Assembly: GCA_900541935.1 (NCBI GenBank)
Contig: UQLZ01000001.1
Coordinates: 62,001 to 126,000 of the forward strand
Length of the DNA: 64,000 bases
From: an uncultured Prevotellaceae bacterium
Lineage (GTDB): Bacteria; Bacteroidota; Bacteroidia; Bacteroidales; Muribaculaceae
Reading direction: 5' to 3'
This document shows, one piece after another, positions 8,691 to 18,287 of the stretch (position 1 is the stretch's first letter; each line of letters begins with the position of its first letter). The notes beneath the pieces are model-generated. The model was not told the DNA's origin, did not search any database, and was given only the letters and a program-made list of their open reading frames with translations. Made by a program: the position numbers and the translations under genes.

Positions 8691-9362
8691 TTAAGGCTTT
8701 GTTGCGCGGAGGATTTCTCTTTTTCCGTTTGGCGGACCAGGGAGTCTCTCTACGGTGAAGCCTATCTGCTGCATCATTCTTCTGACAACGCCTTTTGAGC
8801 AGTATGTTGTAAGTATTCCGCCGCTTGACATCGACTGGAATATCCTTGTGAACAGTTCTTCGCTCCACATTTCCGGTTGCTTTTCCGGTGCGAAGGCATC
8901 GAAATAAACGATGTCGATATTGCTTGGCAGTTCAACTGTTTGGTCCGTCAGGTCGCATTCCAGTTTGCAGATGTTGAAGTTTTCGGCTATCGTATGCAAT
9001 TTTCCCCACGGTGCAGAGTGTAGTGCCTCTATTGTACCTGTCTTGTCGAGGGCGAGGTATCCTGCCTCTTTGATAGTCGAGAGAGGAAGCGGATATAACT
9101 CAGTTGTGTAATAGTTTATTTTCTTTTCTGTGCAGAGCGTTGCGGTGAGGAAAGCGTTTAAACCTGTTCCGAAACCTATTTCAAGGATGTTGACAGAATC
9201 TTTTTTGCATGCTTTTGTTCCGCATTCAATGAAGATATGCTTCGATTCGGTCATTGCCCCTTTGACGGAATGGTAGTGTTCGTCCATTTCCGGGAGGTAA
9301 AGGGTAGGGCTGCCGTCGGCTGTTGATTGGGCTATCCTTGTGTAGTTCCGCTTTTCGGTCAT
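8691..9362 (-). CDS. mnmD: MnmD-like tRNA (5-methylaminomethyl-2-thiouridine)-methyltransferase
   Basis: 223 residues. The family matches the methyltransferase half of MnmC, which adds the last methyl group to the modified wobble uridine of some tRNAs. SAM-binding motif ILEIGFGTGLNAFLT is at about residues 58-72. The acidic motif IVYFDAFAPEKQPEMW (150-165) is distinctive for the MnmC N-domain/MnmD family. The protein has no oxidase domain, so it is the stand-alone form. It begins right after the stop of the U32 peptidase gene on the same strand, so they are co-transcribed. Confidence 0.85.
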   Translation of the reverse strand: MTEKRNYTRIAQSTADGSPTLYLPEMDEHYHSVKGAMTESKHIFIECGTKACKKDSVNILEIGFGTGLNAFLTATLCTEKKINYYTTELYPLPLSTIKEAGYLALDKTGTIEALHSAPWGKLHTIAENFNICKLECDLTDQTVELPSNIDIVYFDAFAPEKQPEMWSEELFTRIFQSMSSGGILTTYCSKGVVRRMMQQIGFTVERLPGPPNGKREILRATKP

Positions 9363-10631
9363 TTATTCGATAACTTTTTTCTTTCGAACCTCTTCAACTG
9401 TTTTCCAAACAAACATTTTGTCGCTTGGGCGGACTTTTTCATCTACGCGGATAGAGAATCTGTCGCCTTTTACAGCCTTTTCAACAGGTTCCAGGTCAAC
9501 GCGAATTTCTTCAACTTTCATTATAACAGCGCCTGTTGTAGGACCAGTTATCACTATTTCGTCGCCAACGTGCAGTTCTCCGTTTTCCATAAGAAATTCG
9601 GCTACCTTGATGTTGGAGAAGTATCTTACGCCCTTAGCGGCATATATTTTAACGCGTTGAGCAGAAGAGCCGTACTTGCTTGTCCATTCTCCGAGACGCT
9701 GACCCAGATAGTAACCGTTCCAGAAACCGCGGTTGAATACTTTTGCGAGTCGCTCGTCCCAGCCGGCGATTTTTTCTTCGCTATATGTTCCGTCGATACA
9801 TGAGTTGATAGCCTCGTTGTAGCAGGAAACAACAGTTCTAACGTACTCAGCACCTCTTGCGCGGCCTTCAATTTTGAATACTCTGACGCCTGCATCTATC
9901 ATCTTGTTCATGAAATGTATAGTCTTGAGGTCCTTTGGCGACATGATGTATTTGTTTTCGATAGCGAGTTTGTCACCAGTGTCGAGGTCGGTAACCTCAT
10001 ATCCGCGGCGGCAGATTTGAGTGCATGCACCTCTGTTTGCCGATGAGTTCATCTCGTGCAGGCTGAGGTAGCATTTCCCGGAAACTGCCATGCATAAAGC
10101 ACCGTGGCAGAACATTTCAATACGGACTTTTTCTCCGTGAGGACCGCAGATGTTTTCTGACTGTATTTTGTCAAAGATTTCAGAAACCTGAGTAAGGTTC
10201 AATTCTCTGGCAAGAACAACAACGTCGGCAAATTGGGAATAGAACTGAAGTGCTTTGTAGTTTGAAACGTTCAATTGAGTTGAAATATGCACTTCAACGC
10301 CAATTTCGCGAGCGTAAAGGATTGCAGCCATATCTGATGCGATAATGGCTGAAATTTGTGCTTCCTTAGCGGCTTCGATGATGCTTTTCATCAGTTCAAT
10401 GTCTTCGTTATAGACAACGGTATTTACCGTAAGGTAGCTTTTCAGTCCGTTTTCCGAGCAGATTTTTGCAATGTTGTGCAAGTCGTCGATAGTGAAGTTT
10501 ATCGATGATTTGGCACGCATGTTAAGTCCCTCGATGCCGAAATAGATGGCATCTGCTCCTCCTTGTATAGCCGCGTAAAGCGATTCGTATGACCCTACCG
10601 GGGCCATTATTTCAAATTCTTTTCTGTTCAT
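9363..10631 (-). CDS. U32 family peptidase (TrhP/YegQ-like)
   Basis: 422 residues from ATG 10631. The opening MAPVGSYESLYAAIQGGADAIYFG and the cysteine-rich signature around 190-225 (EMFCHGALCMAVSGKCYLS ... NRGACTQICRR) define the U32 family. Relatives such as TrhP (YegQ) take part in tRNA U34 hydroxylation rather than proteolysis, and sitting next to an mnmD-like U34 methyltransferase supports a tRNA wobble role. A perfect -7 box (10669-10676) lies inside the longer open frame to 10712, which is why I use the shorter start. The last ~80 residues form the usual small beta-barrel domain. Confidence 0.9.
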   Translation of the reverse strand: MNRKEFEIMAPVGSYESLYAAIQGGADAIYFGIEGLNMRAKSSINFTIDDLHNIAKICSENGLKSYLTVNTVVYNEDIELMKSIIEAAKEAQISAIIASDMAAILYAREIGVEVHISTQLNVSNYKALQFYSQFADVVVLARELNLTQVSEIFDKIQSENICGPHGEKVRIEMFCHGALCMAVSGKCYLSLHEMNSSANRGACTQICRRGYEVTDLDTGDKLAIENKYIMSPKDLKTIHFMNKMIDAGVRVFKIEGRARGAEYVRTVVSCYNEAINSCIDGTYSEEKIAGWDERLAKVFNRGFWNGYYLGQRLGEWTSKYGSSAQRVKIYAAKGVRYFSNIKVAEFLMENGELHVGDEIVITGPTTGAVIMKVEEIRVDLEPVEKAVKGDRFSIRVDEKVRPSDKMFVWKTVEEVRKKKVIE

Positions 10632-10668
10632 TCTCAATAATTTCGAGGTGCTATTTATATTTGCTTTG

Positions 10669-10676
10669 CAAAGGTA
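10669..10676 (-). promoter_or_regulatory. -7 box for the U32-mnmD operon
   Basis: The minus strand reads TACCTTTG, the consensus -7 box, 37 bases before ATG 10631. Confidence 0.6.
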
Positions 10677-10692
10677 CAAAAAAATAACAAGA

Positions 10693-10724
10693 AAACGGCA
10701 GAGAAATGCCATTCTCTGCCGTTT
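10693..10724 (-). terminator. Terminator of the TrpB2 gene
   Basis: AAACGGCAGAGAA (10693-10705) and TTCTCTGCCGTTT (10712-10724) form a perfect 13-bp stem with a 6-base loop, 25 bases after the stop at 10750. On the minus strand a T-rich stretch follows. Confidence 0.8.
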
Positions 10725-10749
10725 GATAACAAAATAATCTATATATTCA

Positions 10750-12117
10750 CTAAATTAACTTTTCAAGGTCTTTAGTGTTCCGTTGCACTTGCTCGTCAGA
10801 CACTTGGAAGTTGGCAAGGTCTCCTGAGAGGAACATGTCGTAAGATGCCATGTCAATAAGCCCGTGGCCGGAAAGGTTGAATAGAATAACTTTCTTTTCT
10901 CCAGACTCTTTGCATTTGTTTGCTTCTCGAATTGCGGCTGCTATTGCGTGTGATGATTCCGGAGCGGGTATTATTCCTTCTGCTTGTGCGAAAAGCGTTG
11001 CTGCAGAGAATGTTTCGAGTTGTCGGATGTCAACGGCTTCCATGAAATTGTCGATAAGCAGTTGGCTGACAATCGAGCCGGCTCCGTGGTATCTCAGCCC
11101 TCCTGCGTGGATATTTGCAGGAGCGAAGTTGTGTCCGAGAGTGCGCATCGGGATGAGTGGGGTGTATCCTGCTTCGTCGCCGTAGTCATATTGGAATACG
11201 CCTCTTGTAAGTTTTGGGCAGGATTCCGGTTCTGCCGCTATGAAGCGGGTTTTCCTTTCTCCGTTTATTGTGTGACGCATAAACGGGAATGAAATTCCGG
11301 AGAAGTTTGAGCCGCCACCGAAGCATCCGATAACGATATCCGGATATTCGCCTGCTTTTTCCATCTGCTTTTCTGCTTCCAGACCGATAACAGTTTGATG
11401 TAGTGATACGTGGTTCATTACTGAGCCGAGAGTGTATTTACAGTTTGGAGTTGTTCTGGCAAGTTCCACAGCCTCAGAAATCGCGGTTCCGAGAGAGCCT
11501 TGGTGATTTGGGTTTGCTGTAATGATGTTTTTACCCGCTCTTGTTGACATGCTTGGAGAGGCTATAACTTCTGCCCCGTAAGTTTGCATTATTGAGCGTC
11601 GGTAAGGTTTCTGGTGGTATGATACTTTTACCATATAAACGGCAAGTGATAGCCCAAAATGCTTTGCGGCAAGAGATAGAGCCGCTCCCCATTGCCCGGC
11701 ACCGGTTTCTGTTGTAATGTTGGTAACTCCCTGCTTTTTGCAATAGTATGCTTGCGGAATTGCGGAATTTAATTTGTGCGAACCAACGGGACTTACGCTT
11801 TCGTTTTTGAAATATATGTGTGCGGGAGTGCCCAAAGCCTTTTCAAGTCCGTATGCTCGGACAAGTGGCGTTGGTCTCCATATTTTGTACATGTCGCGGA
11901 CTTCTTCTGGTATTTCTATCCATGAATCAGTTGTATTAAGTTCCTGACGTGCAGTTTCTTCTGAGAATAACTCTGATAAGTCGCTTTCTGTAATCGGCTT
12001 CTTTGTTATCGGGTGAAGCATCGGCCTTGGTTTTGTAGGCATGTCAGGAATTATATTGTACCACCTTTCTGGTATTTCGTTTTCTGTAAGGATAATTTTC
12101 TTGGATTTGCTATTCAT
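10750..12117 (-). CDS. Tryptophan synthase beta-like PLP-dependent enzyme (TrpB2 type)
   Basis: 455 residues, longer than the standard TrpB (about 395) and typical of the TrpB2 branch, which has an N-terminal extension (ERWYNIIPDMPTKPRPMLHP). The PLP lysine is K115 in VGSHKLNSA. ETGAGQWG (about 137-144) and the glycine loop CFGGGSNFSG (phosphate binding) are present. The enzyme would make tryptophan from indole and serine, or use serine in a related reaction, without needing TrpA. No other trp gene is nearby. It has its own promoter at 12146-12176. Confidence 0.92.
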   Translation of the reverse strand: MNSKSKKIILTENEIPERWYNIIPDMPTKPRPMLHPITKKPITESDLSELFSEETARQELNTTDSWIEIPEEVRDMYKIWRPTPLVRAYGLEKALGTPAHIYFKNESVSPVGSHKLNSAIPQAYYCKKQGVTNITTETGAGQWGAALSLAAKHFGLSLAVYMVKVSYHQKPYRRSIMQTYGAEVIASPSMSTRAGKNIITANPNHQGSLGTAISEAVELARTTPNCKYTLGSVMNHVSLHQTVIGLEAEKQMEKAGEYPDIVIGCFGGGSNFSGISFPFMRHTINGERKTRFIAAEPESCPKLTRGVFQYDYGDEAGYTPLIPMRTLGHNFAPANIHAGGLRYHGAGSIVSQLLIDNFMEAVDIRQLETFSAATLFAQAEGIIPAPESSHAIAAAIREANKCKESGEKKVILFNLSGHGLIDMASYDMFLSGDLANFQVSDEQVQRNTKDLEKLI

Positions 12118-12145
12118 AATTATAAATTATATTATAAACTTTATG

Positions 12146-12176
12146 CAAATGTAATAATTAAAAAGGCATTTGCAAA
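12146..12176 (-). promoter_or_regulatory. Promoter of the TrpB2 gene
   Basis: On the minus strand TTTG (12173-12176) and TACATTTG (12146-12153) are 19 bases apart, a full match to the Bacteroidota promoter pattern. Confidence 0.7.
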
Positions 12177-12201
12177 TTTTTTTGAAATAAAATATTGATT
12201 T

Positions 12202-12221
12202 TTTGCTAAAATATTAGCAAA
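12202..12221. promoter_or_regulatory. Perfect 8+8 palindrome upstream of the TrpB2 promoter
   Basis: TTTGCTAA (12202-12209) and TTAGCAAA (12214-12221) are separated by AATA. It lies about 26 bases upstream of the TrpB2 -33 box and about 190 bases before the acyltransferase gene. It has the size of a dimeric-regulator site, but the regulator is unknown. The rest of the 12118-12411 gap is AT-rich without another gene. Confidence 0.4.
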
Positions 12222-12387
12222 CTTTGTGGAAGTTAACCTATTTCGGTATAAATATACACAAATAGACAAATGAAAGATGTTGAATAATATTTAATTGTTG
12301 TGGAGTGATAAGTATAATGTAAGGTTTGTATAAAGATTAAATAAAGTAAAAACGGAGTTTTGGTTAACAAAATCCCGCGGAAATTGT

Positions 12388-12395
12388 TAATTTTG
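12388..12395 (+). promoter_or_regulatory. -7 box for the acyltransferase-TPR-barrel operon
   Basis: TAATTTTG matches TAnnTTTG and lies 16 bases before ATG 12412, leaving a very short leader. No clear -33 box. Confidence 0.4.
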
Positions 12396-12411
12396 TGGCA
12401 TATATGGAATT

Positions 12412-13377
12412 ATGGATAAAAACGAATTGATAATATCTTGGAAAAAGGCACCGGAACAGCCTACTGAAGCAAATCCACACAGGTTCGGAGAGGCTTTGGA
12501 TAAACACGGTAAAATCCTTGGTACAGCACCGGAATTGGAACTTGATGATGAGTCGAAGAAACGTACAGTTCTCGACTATTATGATTTCAGAAAGATGGTT
12601 CCTTTCTTCGACGGTAAGCCGAAATTGGTTCATTTCTTGATGAATATGCTTGGAATGGATAAGGTTAATTACTTGCACCATAGAAATCTAGACACCCCAG
12701 GTGCAGATTTTGTTCGTGGACTGCTTGATGACTTCCATATTACAAGGCGTATTGATAACGCGTCAGTTCTTGAAAATCTCCCTGAAGGTGCGTTTATTAC
12801 AGTTTCTAACCACCCGTTTGGAGCTCTTGACGGTATTATGCTTATAGATTTGCTTGCAAGTCGCCGCAGCGACTATAAGGTTATGGTGAATATGATTCTT
12901 AACGCAATTCGTGGTATGCGTCCTAACTTTATTGCGGTTGACCCACTTGCTTCAGATAATCCCGAAAAGCGTGCGGCAACGATGCGCGGAATTAAGGAGG
13001 CCATGCTTCACGTTAAGAGAGGCCATCCGCTTGGGTTCTTCCCGGCAGGGGCGATGTCGAAGATGAATATTCACGGAGATGTTGAGGACAGGGAATGGCA
13101 GCCGAACATTATCCGATTGATACAGCAATTGAAAGTCCCTGTTATTCCAATATATTTCCATGGACGCAACAGTATGATATTCCAAATTTTGGGTATGATT
13201 GACTGGAGGCTAAGAACTCTTCGTTTGCCCCGTGAGGTATTCTCTCATTGTGGAGAGACTTACCATATATCCGTTGGAAATATAATAACAGTTGAAGAGC
13301 AGGCTAAATACCAGAGTGTGGAGGAGTTTGGTAAGTTCTTGCGGAATGCAACATACTCTATGAAGGAGAGAAAGTAG
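12412..13377 (+). CDS. Hemolysin-like lysophospholipid acyltransferase (PlsC superfamily)
   Basis: 321 residues. The acyltransferase core is in the second half: SNHPFGALDG (about 131-140) is the catalytic His/Asp motif, with five instead of the usual four residues between His and Asp. FFPAGAMSK (about 210) is the substrate-binding motif and VPVIPIYFHGRNS follows. This NHPFG-LDG form is typical of hemolysin-like acyltransferases; in Bacteroides such enzymes include the O-acyltransferase of glycine lipid synthesis (GlsA), a possible role here. It would act at the inner membrane. It heads a three-gene run with a TPR protein and an outer-membrane barrel, 22 bases before the next gene. Confidence 0.85.
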   Translation: MDKNELIISWKKAPEQPTEANPHRFGEALDKHGKILGTAPELELDDESKKRTVLDYYDFRKMVPFFDGKPKLVHFLMNMLGMDKVNYLHHRNLDTPGADFVRGLLDDFHITRRIDNASVLENLPEGAFITVSNHPFGALDGIMLIDLLASRRSDYKVMVNMILNAIRGMRPNFIAVDPLASDNPEKRAATMRGIKEAMLHVKRGHPLGFFPAGAMSKMNIHGDVEDREWQPNIIRLIQQLKVPVIPIYFHGRNSMIFQILGMIDWRLRTLRLPREVFSHCGETYHISVGNIITVEEQAKYQSVEEFGKFLRNATYSMKERK

Positions 13378-13399
13378 AAATAAGGTTAATTTCGTTAAA

Positions 13400-16372
13400 A
13401 TGAAGAAATTCAGTTTTATATTGTTGGGAATGGCTGTTGCTTCAGGAGCAATGGCACAAACACCGACAACAAATACCGGGTCAGAAGGGTATTTGAGTCG
13501 TAGTGCGGTAATGTTCTATGACAAGAACTATACTGGAACGATAGACCAGGCAAGGCATGCAATAGAGTTGGGGTTGTCAGATCGGAATGAGGATGCTGAT
13601 TATTTTATAGCACTGTCAAGTTACAAGCGAGGAGAAGGCGTTGATGCTTTGTTGGCGTTTATTAATAAGTATCCGTCATCAGTTAGAAAGACGGATGCGT
13701 GGTATAATGCAGGTAATGGGTATTTCGCTGCCGGTAAGTGTAAAGATGCACTGTTGGCGTATGAAAAAGTCAACTCATCTTCGATGCTTGCCGATGATTC
13801 TGAAGACTACATATATCGTAAATCGTTCTGTCTTTTGAAAATGGCGGAATTTGAAGAAGCAAAGGCAGGTTTCGACAGGTTGAGAGGCAGTAAGAGATAT
13901 GGAGAATGTGCTGTTTTCTATGACGCTTTCGTTAAGTACTCAACAGGTGAGACAGATGCTGCAGAACAGGGGTTCAGAAAGATTCGCAATACCGGTTATT
14001 TGTGGAATGAGGCTCAGTTCTACATTGCGCAGATTCGCTTTACAAAAGAGGATTATTCTTCATCACTTGCAATCGGCAATTCTTTATTGAATTGTGATTT
14101 TCCAAAAGATATGAAAGCCGAACTTTATAGGATTGTTGGTGAAAGTGAATACCATTTGGGAAATAACGAAAGGGCAGTTGAGCTTTTGAAAAAATATGTT
14201 GCGGAAATCGAAGGCACACCGCAGCGGTCTTCTTTATATATCCTTGGTGTTGCGGAATTTCGTGACGGTAACGATACAGAAGCAATACATTGTTTTACAG
14301 ACGTTGTAGGCGAGCCTGACTATATGTCACAAAGTGCGTTTCTATATTTAGGTCAGGCATATTTGCGAAGTGGCAATATGAATGGAGCGGCAATGGCTTT
14401 TGAAAAGGCATATAAAATGGATTTGGACAAGGATGTTACCGAAACGGCTCTTTATAACTATGCTATTGCCCAGAGCAATGGAGGAAGGGTTCCATTCTCT
14501 AATTCAGTGAAATTGTTTGAGGATTATCTCAACAGGTTCCCAGGGTCAAGAAATGCGGCACAGGTAGAGGAATATATCATCGGTTCATATATGACAGACC
14601 GAAATTATGTCAATGCGCTTGAAACTATTGAGGGATTGACATCCCCGTCGGCTCGTATGCTCAAGGCAAAGCAGAATATATTGTATCACCTTGCTGTTTC
14701 ACAAATGAATAGTGATCAATTGTCAGTTGCAGTTAAAAATCTTGAAAAGGCAGCCGCATTATCTAAATATGACAGTCAGACAGCCGCAGAAACGTATTTG
14801 TGGCTTGGTGAGGCATATTATGATTTGGGAAAATATAAAAAGTCATCAGACGCTTACCGCAATTATTTTTCTTGTAAGGGAAGGTTGACGATAAATGAGG
14901 TAATGGCAAACTATGGATATGGATATGCCCTCTTCCAGCAGAAAAGGTACAAAGAGGCAAAGTCGGTATTCAGTTTGATAGTTGACAAGGTTGCAAAGAA
15001 GTCATTAAAGAGCGACGTCCTCAATCGTATAGGTGACTGCTTTTATTTTATGAGGTCCTATGGTTCTGCCGAGGATTATTATCAGAAGTCTTTGGATCTT
15101 GGCGAAGGTCATGGAGATTATGCTTTGTTCCAGAAGGGATTTATGCTTGGGTTGCAACGCCAGCATAAGGAAAAGATTTCAGTGATGGATGATGTTGTTA
15201 GACGATTCCCTTCATCGGTGTATGCTCCAAAGGCTTTATATGAAAAGGCGCAGGCTTATATATCTATGGACGAAATTTCATCGGCAGAGAAAGCAATTGA
15301 AACGCTCATGAAAAAATATCCAGGAACAGCCGATGCCCGTAGCGGTGAATTGCAGTTGGCAATCTTGCTGAATAATTCAGGTAAGAAATCAGAGGCAAAG
15401 CGTCACTATAAGAGTCTTATAAACAAGTATCCTACCAGCGATGAGGCTAAGACAGCCGCTGAAGATTTGAAGGTTATCTATGCAGATGAGGGTAATCTTG
15501 CCGAGTATTCACGATTTATGCAGGGCATTGACAGCAGTTTCAAAATGGATGAAAATGAAATTGACCGTCTTACTTTCCATGCGGCAGAGAATGAGTACAT
15601 TGCAGAAGGAAATGTTGCAAAACTTAAATCATATATAATAGCAGTTCCTGACGGCAAGTTTGTTGGACAGGCATCATATTATATTGCAGAAGGCGAGAAT
15701 AAAGCAGGAAATAGTGCAAAGGCTCTTGAATATGTCAATAAGGCACTGACTGTAGGCCCGGATGCTGCGTATGCCGAATCGGCATTGGCGATGAAGGCTG
15801 GTTTGCTGATGAAATCTGGAGATAGGGAAGAAGCGAAGGCAACTTATGAGAAATTGCTCAAAAAGGCTTCAAATGAAGACAGTAAGGCGTTGGCTATGGT
15901 TGGCTTGTTGAGATATTATCATTCTTTGGGAAATTCAAACAAGTCGATAGAATATGCTAATGAGATAGCTGGATTGCCATTGGATAGGGCTACCAAAGAG
16001 GAAGTTACTTATATTAAGGCTTTTGCATATAGTAGCAAGGGCGATAAGGAGCAGGCTGTTGCTGAATACAGCAAACTAACTTCTCACCTAACAAGCCTAT
16101 ATGGCTCAAAGGCTGCCGTTGAACTTGCAGAAATTTATTTCGCACAGGGCAAACTCGATTCGTCAGAAAAACTGTTGAATAAGTTGATTGAATCAGGTTC
16201 TTCTTATCAATATTGGGTGGCTCGCGCATTTATCACAATGTCGGACATTTACAAGAAGCGTGGCGACAAGTTCCAGGCAAAGGAATATCTTGAAAGTTTG
16301 AAGGTTAACTACCCGGGAACTGAAAAAGATATTTTTGAAATGATTGATTCTCGGCTTAATGAACTAAAATAG
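13400..16372 (+). CDS. Large periplasmic tetratricopeptide-repeat protein
   Basis: 990 residues. A signal peptide (MKKFSFILLGMAVASGAMAQ) ends in a signal peptidase I site near residue 20. The rest is almost wholly TPR-like helical hairpins with signs such as AETYLWLGEAYYDLGKYKKSSDAYRNY, NRIGDCFYFMRSYGSAEDYYQKS and SVYAPKALYEKAQAYIS. There are no enzyme motifs. Such long TPR solenoids gather outer-membrane or envelope assemblies. The barrel gene follows after 2 bases, so the pair probably works as a complex at the outer membrane. I cannot name the pathway. Confidence 0.85.
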   Translation: MKKFSFILLGMAVASGAMAQTPTTNTGSEGYLSRSAVMFYDKNYTGTIDQARHAIELGLSDRNEDADYFIALSSYKRGEGVDALLAFINKYPSSVRKTDAWYNAGNGYFAAGKCKDALLAYEKVNSSSMLADDSEDYIYRKSFCLLKMAEFEEAKAGFDRLRGSKRYGECAVFYDAFVKYSTGETDAAEQGFRKIRNTGYLWNEAQFYIAQIRFTKEDYSSSLAIGNSLLNCDFPKDMKAELYRIVGESEYHLGNNERAVELLKKYVAEIEGTPQRSSLYILGVAEFRDGNDTEAIHCFTDVVGEPDYMSQSAFLYLGQAYLRSGNMNGAAMAFEKAYKMDLDKDVTETALYNYAIAQSNGGRVPFSNSVKLFEDYLNRFPGSRNAAQVEEYIIGSYMTDRNYVNALETIEGLTSPSARMLKAKQNILYHLAVSQMNSDQLSVAVKNLEKAAALSKYDSQTAAETYLWLGEAYYDLGKYKKSSDAYRNYFSCKGRLTINEVMANYGYGYALFQQKRYKEAKSVFSLIVDKVAKKSLKSDVLNRIGDCFYFMRSYGSAEDYYQKSLDLGEGHGDYALFQKGFMLGLQRQHKEKISVMDDVVRRFPSSVYAPKALYEKAQAYISMDEISSAEKAIETLMKKYPGTADARSGELQLAILLNNSGKKSEAKRHYKSLINKYPTSDEAKTAAEDLKVIYADEGNLAEYSRFMQGIDSSFKMDENEIDRLTFHAAENEYIAEGNVAKLKSYIIAVPDGKFVGQASYYIAEGENKAGNSAKALEYVNKALTVGPDAAYAESALAMKAGLLMKSGDREEAKATYEKLLKKASNEDSKALAMVGLLRYYHSLGNSNKSIEYANEIAGLPLDRATKEEVTYIKAFAYSSKGDKEQAVAEYSKLTSHLTSLYGSKAAVELAEIYFAQGKLDSSEKLLNKLIESGSSYQYWVARAFITMSDIYKKRGDKFQAKEYLESLKVNYPGTEKDIFEMIDSRLNELK

Positions 16373-16374
16373 TT

Positions 16375-18195
16375 ATGACAATGAAAACTATTAATAGACA
16401 AAATATTTTAGCAGTCTGTGCTCTTGCATTCTGTTTTGCAGGATATGCGCAGAATGAAAAGGAGTTGAACAAGACTATTGTTGTTGAAAAAGAGTTCGTT
16501 CCTGTTGAGGTGAAAGTAACCAAACAAGCAACGGATATTGAGGAGGCTCCTTTGAAAGTGGAGAAAGTAAAACTTAAATATAGCGATTGGGCTCTTCCTG
16601 CAAGCATTTCTTCTATGATGGTAGCACAATCTCCTATCCTGTATAAGGACGCTTCATTGGAGGAGTTTAGAAAACGAGGTTATGCGTCGTTTGCAATGGG
16701 TAACTATATGAATATCGTCGGTAGTGCCGGTTATCGCATTGTTGATAATGCAAAGACTACTTTAGGGGCGTGGTTCCAGCATAATTCGACAAATGGCAAA
16801 ATTACTGATGACGGGGATTTGGAAGGCTTTAAAGACAGTTATGACAAGCAATTCATTGTTGATGATAAGTTTGGACTTTATTTCAGCAATGCTTTTGAGG
16901 CGGGAGAATTAACTATTGACGCTGATTATCAGTTTAGTAAGTTTAATTATTTCCGTTACTTGCCTATGGGCGATAATTTGTTGATATATCCTAACGAGAG
17001 AAAACAAAAAGTTAATAATTTCGGTTTTAAAGCCGGATGGGCGAATGGTGAGGATAGCGAATTTCAGTATAATTTAGGAATTGGCGTTGGCTATTTCAAT
17101 TCAGACTACCGCTTTTGGGTAGAGCCGCTCCCTTCTAATAACTTTGACGGTATGAAGGAATTCGGCTTGTCGGTAAATGGAGGAGTGAGCCAGCGATTTG
17201 CCGAGGATTCTTATATAGGCTTGGACTTGAAGTTTGACTATTTCAAGCGCTCAAACCTTATGACATTTAATAATATCAGGGAAGATGGTGCTTTAAAAAC
17301 TGTTTTTTCACCTATCGACAACCATTCTTTCGGAATGCTGACAGTTAAGCCTCATTACAGCAAGGAAACAGGCCGAATGAACTTTAATGTTGGCGTTAAT
17401 GTTGATGTGTCGTTTAATAATGGAACAACTTTCCGCATTGCACCTGATGTGAGGTTTGACTATGCTTTCACAAAGAACATAGCATTGGCTCTTTCTGCAG
17501 TTGGCGGTAATAAGATAAATACTTTCCGTAATACATTCGCAGAAAACAGATACTTGAATCCTTCTCTTGAACTCCCGACAACATATACGCTTGTAGATGC
17601 CGAGGCGGCAATCAAATTTGGAGCGTTTAAGGGATTTCATTTTGTGCCGTTTGTGGGTTTCAGCGTAACTAAAAACAATATGGTTCCTTTTCTTTACCAG
17701 AATATAGGCTTCTTTGCCGCTGGAAATACATTCTATAGAGGAATGGATATGAAAGGCTTTAAGGCTGGTGTTGAATTGGGGTATAAGTTTGGCTCGTATG
17801 TTGATTTGGCTGCAAAATATACATTTGCTCCGCAAAACGAAGAAGACGGCTATGTCGTTACTCCAGACTGTGCAGAGCATAATGTTGATGCGATGCTGAA
17901 GGTTTCTCCAATAAAGAAATTGGATATTGCTTTGTCTTACAATTTGAGAGCGTTAAGAACTCTAAGAAAGTCATTGCCAATGACAACAAATGTTCCGGGT
18001 GAAATTGTGGAGCATTTAAGTTGTGACCGAATGTCTAATATCTCAAACTTAAATGCTTCTGCATCATATCGTATAAATGATATGTTCTCTGTGTTCTGCC
18101 AGGCTAATAACCTTTTGGGCAGAAATTATCAAGTATATAATAGTATTACAGCACAGGAATTTAATATCCTTGGGGGCATATCTGTAAAGTTTTAG
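16375..18195 (+). CDS. Outer-membrane beta-barrel protein (TonB-receptor-like barrel)
   Basis: 606 residues with a signal peptide ending near FAGYAQ. An ATG at 16381 would give a slightly shorter and more usual signal peptide, so the first two residues are uncertain. A short N-terminal section (NKTIVVEKEFVPVEVKVTKQATDIEEAP) precedes many amphipathic strands (GWSANGE-, FDYFKRSNL-, GLDLKFDY-like patterns). The ending FSVFCQANNLLGRNYQVYNS ... FNILGGISVKF is like TonB-dependent receptor barrels, but I see no plug domain. It is paired with the TPR protein 2 bases upstream. The ligand and function are unknown. Confidence 0.75.
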   Translation: MTMKTINRQNILAVCALAFCFAGYAQNEKELNKTIVVEKEFVPVEVKVTKQATDIEEAPLKVEKVKLKYSDWALPASISSMMVAQSPILYKDASLEEFRKRGYASFAMGNYMNIVGSAGYRIVDNAKTTLGAWFQHNSTNGKITDDGDLEGFKDSYDKQFIVDDKFGLYFSNAFEAGELTIDADYQFSKFNYFRYLPMGDNLLIYPNERKQKVNNFGFKAGWANGEDSEFQYNLGIGVGYFNSDYRFWVEPLPSNNFDGMKEFGLSVNGGVSQRFAEDSYIGLDLKFDYFKRSNLMTFNNIREDGALKTVFSPIDNHSFGMLTVKPHYSKETGRMNFNVGVNVDVSFNNGTTFRIAPDVRFDYAFTKNIALALSAVGGNKINTFRNTFAENRYLNPSLELPTTYTLVDAEAAIKFGAFKGFHFVPFVGFSVTKNNMVPFLYQNIGFFAAGNTFYRGMDMKGFKAGVELGYKFGSYVDLAAKYTFAPQNEEDGYVVTPDCAEHNVDAMLKVSPIKKLDIALSYNLRALRTLRKSLPMTTNVPGEIVEHLSCDRMSNISNLNASASYRINDMFSVFCQANNLLGRNYQVYNSITAQEFNILGGISVKF

Positions 18196-18217
18196 GAAAT
18201 AGAGATAATATTTTGAG

Positions 18218-18252
18218 GGACCGTCAAATTCGTTTAGGCGGTTCTTTTTTTT
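18218..18252 (+). terminator. Terminator of the acyltransferase-TPR-barrel operon
   Basis: GGACCGTC (18218-18225) pairs with GGCGGTTC (18237-18244), allowing G-T pairs, and is followed by a run of eight T. Confidence 0.8.
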
Positions 18253-18287
18253 ATTGATGGTGCTAATCTTGGAAGCATCTTGCAATC

